Made by a program: the position numbers and the translations under genes
The notes under the pieces: generated by a model
Database searches by the model: none
Told to the model about the DNA's origin: nothing
The model's input: the letters and a program-made list of their open reading frames with translations, nothing else
NCBI GenBank assembly: GCA_016711345.1
Contig: JADJTD010000001.1
Span: 1,364,001 to 1,428,000 of the forward strand
Reading direction: 5' to 3'
DNA: 64,000 bases
Source of the DNA: Chloracidobacterium sp.
GTDB lineage: Bacteria > Acidobacteriota > Blastocatellia > Pyrinomonadales > Pyrinomonadaceae
Shown: positions 59,957-64,000 of the stretch, piece by piece
How positions within the stretch are numbered: the stretch's first letter is position 1
Layout of the letters: the number at the start of each line of letters is the position of its first letter

Positions 59957-62428
59957 CTATTGCTCCGCGATCATATCAACATCAATTGATTGATCTGTGA
60001 TACTGACCGTCAAAGGTATGAAACTATAGTTTCCCGATGCCGCGCTGATCGTATAGGTCTGTCCGAGTTCAAGATCGCCGAGCCGGTAAAATCCAAACCC
60101 GTTCGTGACCGCAAAGAAACTCCTGCCAGTCGTGTCGGTAAGCGTCACTTGTACGTTGGGAATGCCCTGTCCCATCGAGTTCACTAACCTACCCGTGATC
60201 TCCGGCAGTTCAGATGCTTCGTCAGTCACGCCGCTGTCGGGCCGGGCTGCTGAAACACACTTGCCAGCCGAACCGGCGTTGTACAACGACAGTATCTCAG
60301 CGGCGGAAAGCGCACGATCATAGAACGATAGGTCATCTATTTTTCCTGCGAAGAACCGCGGTTGACCCGTCTGGTTGGTGCTTCCGATCCTAAATGGTGT
60401 CGATGTATTATTAGGATTCCCCACTCCAGCCGCAGAACCCACTAAAGAACCGTCAATATAGATCTTTGCGGTGCTGCCATCGTAGGTGCCGGCAACGTGA
60501 TGCCATGTGTTAAGGGCCAACCCCTGCCCAACAGCGGTTACCCGCGTCCCGTCAGTAAAAAATAATGTAAATCTTAATTCGTCGCCGACAACCTGGAATA
60601 GGTAATCACGCAGCCCATTTGTGTTATCGTCTTTTGCGACAATTATGCTTCCGCCTGATTTGTAACTACTCAGGTTTACCCATGCCTCGATCGTCAAGCG
60701 ATTAGGATTTAACGTGCTTGCATCAGGCACGTTAACAAAATCATCGATCCCGTCAAAACTAAAGGCCTGTCCGACCTTGCCTGCGGAGATAGAGGCTCCG
60801 TTCATCGGTGTGCCATGGCTCCGACCAAAATGATCATTCGCGTTTCCCTCACCCCGCCAAAACGAGATCAGTCTTGAGGGCATCGAGACGCATATTGGCG
60901 GTGTGGCCGTCGGAGTGCTGGTTGGTGTGTTGGCAGTGGTTTGTAACGATACCCCGTTTGAGTTGCTGCCAATGCCGAGATAATTGTAGCCCCGGACGCG
61001 GTAATAATAGGTCGTGTTCGAGTTCAAGCCCGAAACTTCCCGACTCAGCAGCATGCCGGGACTATTGCCAACATCAAGGCTATTGTAACCGGGAACAAAT
61101 GCGGTGAAACTTGAGTTTGTTGATACGTCTAGCAGATAGCCGTCCGAACCGCCAGTCATCCGCCAGTTCGCTGTGAAGCTATACCTCGTAATGTTTGTTG
61201 CCGGATAGGCAAGGGGCGAAGCCGGTGGCATGTGGGGGCTGGGACTCGCCGTTGCTGTGTTTGTGGGTGTTTTTGTGGCCGTTCTTGTAGGTGTGGCCGT
61301 GCTCGTTGGTGTATACGTGGGTGTATTGGAAGGAGTGCCAGTCGAGGTTCTAGTTGGCGTATTTGTTACCGTCGGTGAGGACGATGATGTAATCACAGAG
61401 ATAGTATTTGAGTTGCCAGTTGTGCCGGCAACATTGTAGGCACGTACGCGGTAGAAATACGTTGTATTTGGACTCAGTCCGGTAACACTCTCGTTGATTG
61501 CATTACCGACATTGAGATTGTTGTAACCGCCCACAAAGGAACTGAAATTGCCGTTTGTCGAGACGTCAAGACGGTAACCGGTCGCCCCCGGACTTGAACT
61601 CCAGTTTGCGGTAAAACTATTGGTAGTGATATTTGTTGCCTGATTCGCCGTGGGTGCGGTGGTTGCCGTTCCGAGCAGCTGAAAAATATTGTCCGGTCGG
61701 TTGGAGGGCCCCCAACAATTCGATGTCATTTTCACATGCCAACCTTGTTGACAAGTCTGATTGCCGTTTCTTTGGACAAATGCGGCGGCGGAATTGCTTT
61801 GCTGAGTTCTGTCGTTCCATCCCCACTCTCTCGACACATTATTAGAGGAGTTGGTCTTTCCTACCACTTGCACCGAAAGCCAGTATTTGCCTGCCGAGAG
61901 CGAACATCCATTGGACAATTGAATGTTGAAGCTACCAGTGGCTGCACCTGCTATAACAGTTCCTCCGGGACTACAAACCACATTTCCAGGTAAATTCTGG
62001 ATCGAATTTGTATAAAACCTGACATTTAAGCCGATTGGAGCTGAGGAGGAATTGACATACCAACTGCCCACGACATTTACCTGCGTGATATTCCATACGG
62101 TCCCCGAAGGAACAACGAAATCGTCAGCTACTTCGCGATACAGATTCCAAGTTGGGGGACCACTTATGAGAGAAAAGTCAGTTGAATCCGTTTTCTGACC
62201 GCTATTACCGCTCGTCTGGTCGTATAGGATCGCAGTCGTAGCCTCTGCGACTCCGAATGGGTAACCGAGACCGAGCGTGTCGCTTGCGGGCAAGCCAAAG
62301 ATACTCACGCTACCTCCGGTTTGGCTCATGCCGATTCCGCTGATCGTCAATATCACAGCAAGAGCTGCGGCCGCGTAATATCCTCTTACGTTGAAACAAA
62401 ATGCTCTGGTGTTAATGTTCTTTTTCAT
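59957..62428 (-). CDS. Secreted fibronectin-III and LamG-like protein with regulatory-like tail
   Basis: A protein of 823 residues if it starts at MKKNINTRAF (62428, preceded by GGAGAGG); the longer open frame is unlikely. A signal peptide (FNVRGYYAAAALAVILTISGIGMSQ) precedes a beta domain (about 45-240). Two fibronectin-III domains follow, with the second after a Thr/Pro linker (about 360-410; both have the TGYRLDVSTNGNFSSF and SPNTTYFYRVRAYN type sequence). A LamG/concanavalin-like domain (about 545-720) precedes a carboxypeptidase-regulatory-like tail (ITGRLVNSMGQGIPNVQVTLTD ... NGFGFYRLGDLELGQTYTIS). It has no dockerin. A surface adhesive or carbohydrate-binding role is likely; the target is unknown. 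Confidence 0.83.
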   Translation of the reverse strand: MKKNINTRAFCFNVRGYYAAAALAVILTISGIGMSQTGGSVSIFGLPASDTLGLGYPFGVAEATTAILYDQTSGNSGQKTDSTDFSLISGPPTWNLYREVADDFVVPSGTVWNITQVNVVGSWYVNSSSAPIGLNVRFYTNSIQNLPGNVVCSPGGTVIAGAATGSFNIQLSNGCSLSAGKYWLSVQVVGKTNSSNNVSREWGWNDRTQQSNSAAAFVQRNGNQTCQQGWHVKMTSNCWGPSNRPDNIFQLLGTATTAPTANQATNITTNSFTANWSSSPGATGYRLDVSTNGNFSSFVGGYNNLNVGNAINESVTGLSPNTTYFYRVRAYNVAGTTGNSNTISVITSSSSPTVTNTPTRTSTGTPSNTPTYTPTSTATPTRTATKTPTNTATASPSPHMPPASPLAYPATNITRYSFTANWRMTGGSDGYLLDVSTNSSFTAFVPGYNSLDVGNSPGMLLSREVSGLNSNTTYYYRVRGYNYLGIGSNSNGVSLQTTANTPTSTPTATPPICVSMPSRLISFWRGEGNANDHFGRSHGTPMNGASISAGKVGQAFSFDGIDDFVNVPDASTLNPNRLTIEAWVNLSSYKSGGSIIVAKDDNTNGLRDYLFQVVGDELRFTLFFTDGTRVTAVGQGLALNTWHHVAGTYDGSTAKIYIDGSLVGSAAGVGNPNNTSTPFRIGSTNQTGQPRFFAGKIDDLSFYDRALSAAEILSLYNAGSAGKCVSAARPDSGVTDEASELPEITGRLVNSMGQGIPNVQVTLTDTTGRSFFAVTNGFGFYRLGDLELGQTYTISAASGNYSFIPLTVSITDQSIDVDMIAEQ

Positions 62429-62546
62429 GGTTCCTCTCCGTTTTTTAGAATTGAAATTTTCCGTATCTAATAAGAAATGACGGAAGAGCGAAAACACTAC
62501 ACGATTTTTTTCGTGGCTCGGATTTGATCACAAGCCCATTTAAACG

Positions 62547-62578
62547 AAAAAGACGGGCAAGAAAAGTCTCACCCGTCT
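62547..62578 (-). terminator. Intrinsic terminator of the FG-GAP protein at the right edge
   Basis: On the minus strand a seven-base-pair stem (AGACGGG with CCCGTCT) with a 14-base loop is followed by a run of T. It lies 25 bases after the stop of the edge gene, in the gap before the fibronectin protein gene. Confidence 0.75.
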
Positions 62579-62602
62579 AATTTTCACGAAAGTCCAATTT
62601 TA

Positions 62603-64000
62603 TTAGTATCGAAAAGCGGCTTGGGTCGGCCTATCGCCATTTGAACCGAATTGGAAAGCGACAAAGGAGCCATCTGAGCTGTTTTGCCGGTACCATTTGC
62701 CGTCTGATGGACGGAAAACACAGATATCTACTTTTCCGTCGCCGTCAAAATCGTCCTGTGCCGGAATGTCGAAAGAAAGCCCGAAGTTGAAATACGTCAC
62801 CGCTCCGTTCAAGCTGCTCAGCACATACCAGAAGCCGTTCGATGGGCGATAGACGGCAATGTCCGTCTTGTTATCTCCATCGTAGTCGCCGGGAACCGTT
62901 AGATCAGTAGATATGCCAAATTGAACGCCAAAAAATGAGCCGTTTGAACTGTTGAGCCTGTACCATGAGCCATTCGACGGTCGAAATACAGCAATGTCAG
63001 ACTTTCCGTCATCGTCAAAATCACCAACCGTCGGCTTGTCTCCATTCAAACCGAATTGAATTGAAACGAAAACTCCATCTGAGCTATTTTGCCGATACCA
63101 TGTGCCCGTCGAAGGGCGAAACACAGAAAGGTCAGCTTTTCCGTCGCCGTCGTAATCGGCCGGCGTCGGGAGATCTTCGGCCAGTCCGAATGCGAAATAT
63201 GAGAAGGCACCATTGGAGCTGTTTGTGATATACCAGAAACCGTTCGAGGGCCGATAAACCGCAATGTCCGTCTTGCCGTCACCATCATAATCCGCCGGCA
63301 CGATTCTGTCTGTCGAGAGGCCAAACTGGTTCCCAAAGAAACCGTTCTGGGATTGCTGCAAGTACCATGCTCCCGTTGATGGCCTGAAAACTGAAATGTC
63401 GCTCTTTCCGTCGCCCTCATAATCAAAGGTTGAGCGTTTGGGAAATGTGCAGGTGTTCTTCAATCGAACTATTTTGTTGTCACCTACTTCTTTTAAGACT
63501 AATAGATCGGGGCTTCGGTTATGGTCGAAATCAACCGCATAGACCTTTTCCGATCTCCCAACTTCAGCAGTGAAATTATACGCTCCGCTAAAATTTCCGG
63601 CATCTGCGTTCAGAAGTATCGTAAGATTATTGCTGCCTGATGAGCCATTATTTGCCGATGCAATATCGGGCTTGCCATCGGCGTTAAGATCAGCTACAGC
63701 GAGATGATTGGCTGAGGTTGTAACCGGAAAGGTGTTAGGTGTTGGAACGGAAAATAGGCCGCTTCCGGCACCTAATCTAATATTCACTACACTTCCAGGT
63801 GCACTGGCGGAGTAACTTGCAGTTGCAAGATCCATGACACCATCGCGGTTGAAATCTCCAATTTCAATATCCTGTTGGCTCCCGGCTAGGTTGGACGGGA
63901 CGGTCGGCGGGTTGCTAAAAGTGAAGTTTCCGTTCCCAAGTTTAACTGAAACTGTATCGTTATTGTTAACGGTCAGAAAGTCCGGGTTGTTATCCCCGTT
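62603..64000 (-). CDS. FG-GAP/VCBS repeat protein, cut by the right edge
   Basis: The C-terminal part of a larger protein; the frame is open to the right edge (upstream residues read NGDNNPDFLTVNNNDTVSV and DFNRDGVMDLATASYS). It consists of FG-GAP/VCBS-type calcium-binding propeller repeats. The last seven share a 45-residue unit of the form DYDGDGKTDIAVYRPSNGFWY. It ends in these repeats, with FGSNGDRPTQAAFRY, and has no C-terminal cassette or regulatory-like tail. It is probably secreted. The N-terminus, and any signal peptide, lie outside the window. Confidence 0.85.
   Translation of the reverse strand, partial: NGDNNPDFLTVNNNDTVSVKLGNGNFTFSNPPTVPSNLAGSQQDIEIGDFNRDGVMDLATASYSASAPGSVVNIRLGAGSGLFSVPTPNTFPVTTSANHLAVADLNADGKPDIASANNGSSGSNNLTILLNADAGNFSGAYNFTAEVGRSEKVYAVDFDHNRSPDLLVLKEVGDNKIVRLKNTCTFPKRSTFDYEGDGKSDISVFRPSTGAWYLQQSQNGFFGNQFGLSTDRIVPADYDGDGKTDIAVYRPSNGFWYITNSSNGAFSYFAFGLAEDLPTPADYDGDGKADLSVFRPSTGTWYRQNSSDGVFVSIQFGLNGDKPTVGDFDDDGKSDIAVFRPSNGSWYRLNSSNGSFFGVQFGISTDLTVPGDYDGDNKTDIAVYRPSNGFWYVLSSLNGAVTYFNFGLSFDIPAQDDFDGDGKVDICVFRPSDGKWYRQNSSDGSFVAFQFGSNGDRPTQAAFRY

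Overview
The window looks like chromosomal DNA of a Gram-negative-type soil or sediment bacterium. My best guess is Acidobacteriota, close to Blastocatellia/Pyrinomonadales. This is inference. It rests on very large secreted proteins with Thr/Pro-rich linkers, delta-60 and FG-GAP propellers, carboxypeptidase-regulatory-like C-termini and dockerin/cohesin modules, together with a PilB/PilT/PilC set, YacG, a Kir channel and HU. No rRNA is present to test it.

Layout. Positions 1-8.6 kb hold the start of an exported protein (cut by the edge), a giant metzincin-type secreted protease and a CHRD/delta-60 propeller protein. From 8.7 to 12.6 kb there is a tight minus-strand operon: CBS protein, exported protein, Hsp20, Lon. 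From 12.7 to 27.7 kb there are housekeeping and membrane functions: NadA, an eRF1-like small protein, a zinc alcohol dehydrogenase, a decayed permease, PiT phosphate transport with its DUF47 partner, an M48 protease, MFS, YacG, an M50 protease, HU, a neutral zinc peptidase, a Kir channel, a TM2 protein and riboflavin synthase. From 27.9 to 33.2 kb lie a giant FG-GAP surface protein with a consensus promoter, a symmetrical palindromic element and an AbrB/PIN toxin-antitoxin pair. From 33.7 to 38.9 kb is a type IV pilus operon (pilB, an unknown exported basic protein, pilT, pilC). From 39.2 to 43.5 kb lie another Thr/Pro-rich secreted metalloprotease-like protein and a PEGA/TPR protein.

A tRNA-Met(CAT) at 43.8 kb marks the left end of an integrated element. 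It carries a tyrosine recombinase (with a 5' frameshift), small HTH proteins, a terminase-small-subunit-like HTH protein, a prim-pol/AAA replication protein, an Xis-like protein and a 343-residue unknown. A complete type I restriction-modification operon (hsdM-hsdS-hsdR) follows. No capsid genes and no right-hand att copy are visible. From 56.2 kb to the right edge there are three more large secreted repeat proteins, the last one cut by the edge.

The most unusual theme is modular. Three proteins with unrelated front ends (27.9-32.3, 39.2-42.4 and 56.2-59.8 kb) share one C-terminal cassette: regulatory-like beta domain, dockerin-like repeats with a degenerate first repeat, a GEDY...G(D/E)V(S/T)G(D/N)W segment, then a cohesin-like domain on the same chain. 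Three others (0.5-6.1, 6.3-8.6 and 60-62.4 kb) end in a different shared beta-domain tail. This looks like two tag families for surface display or assembly. That reading is inference, but the shared sequence is directly visible.
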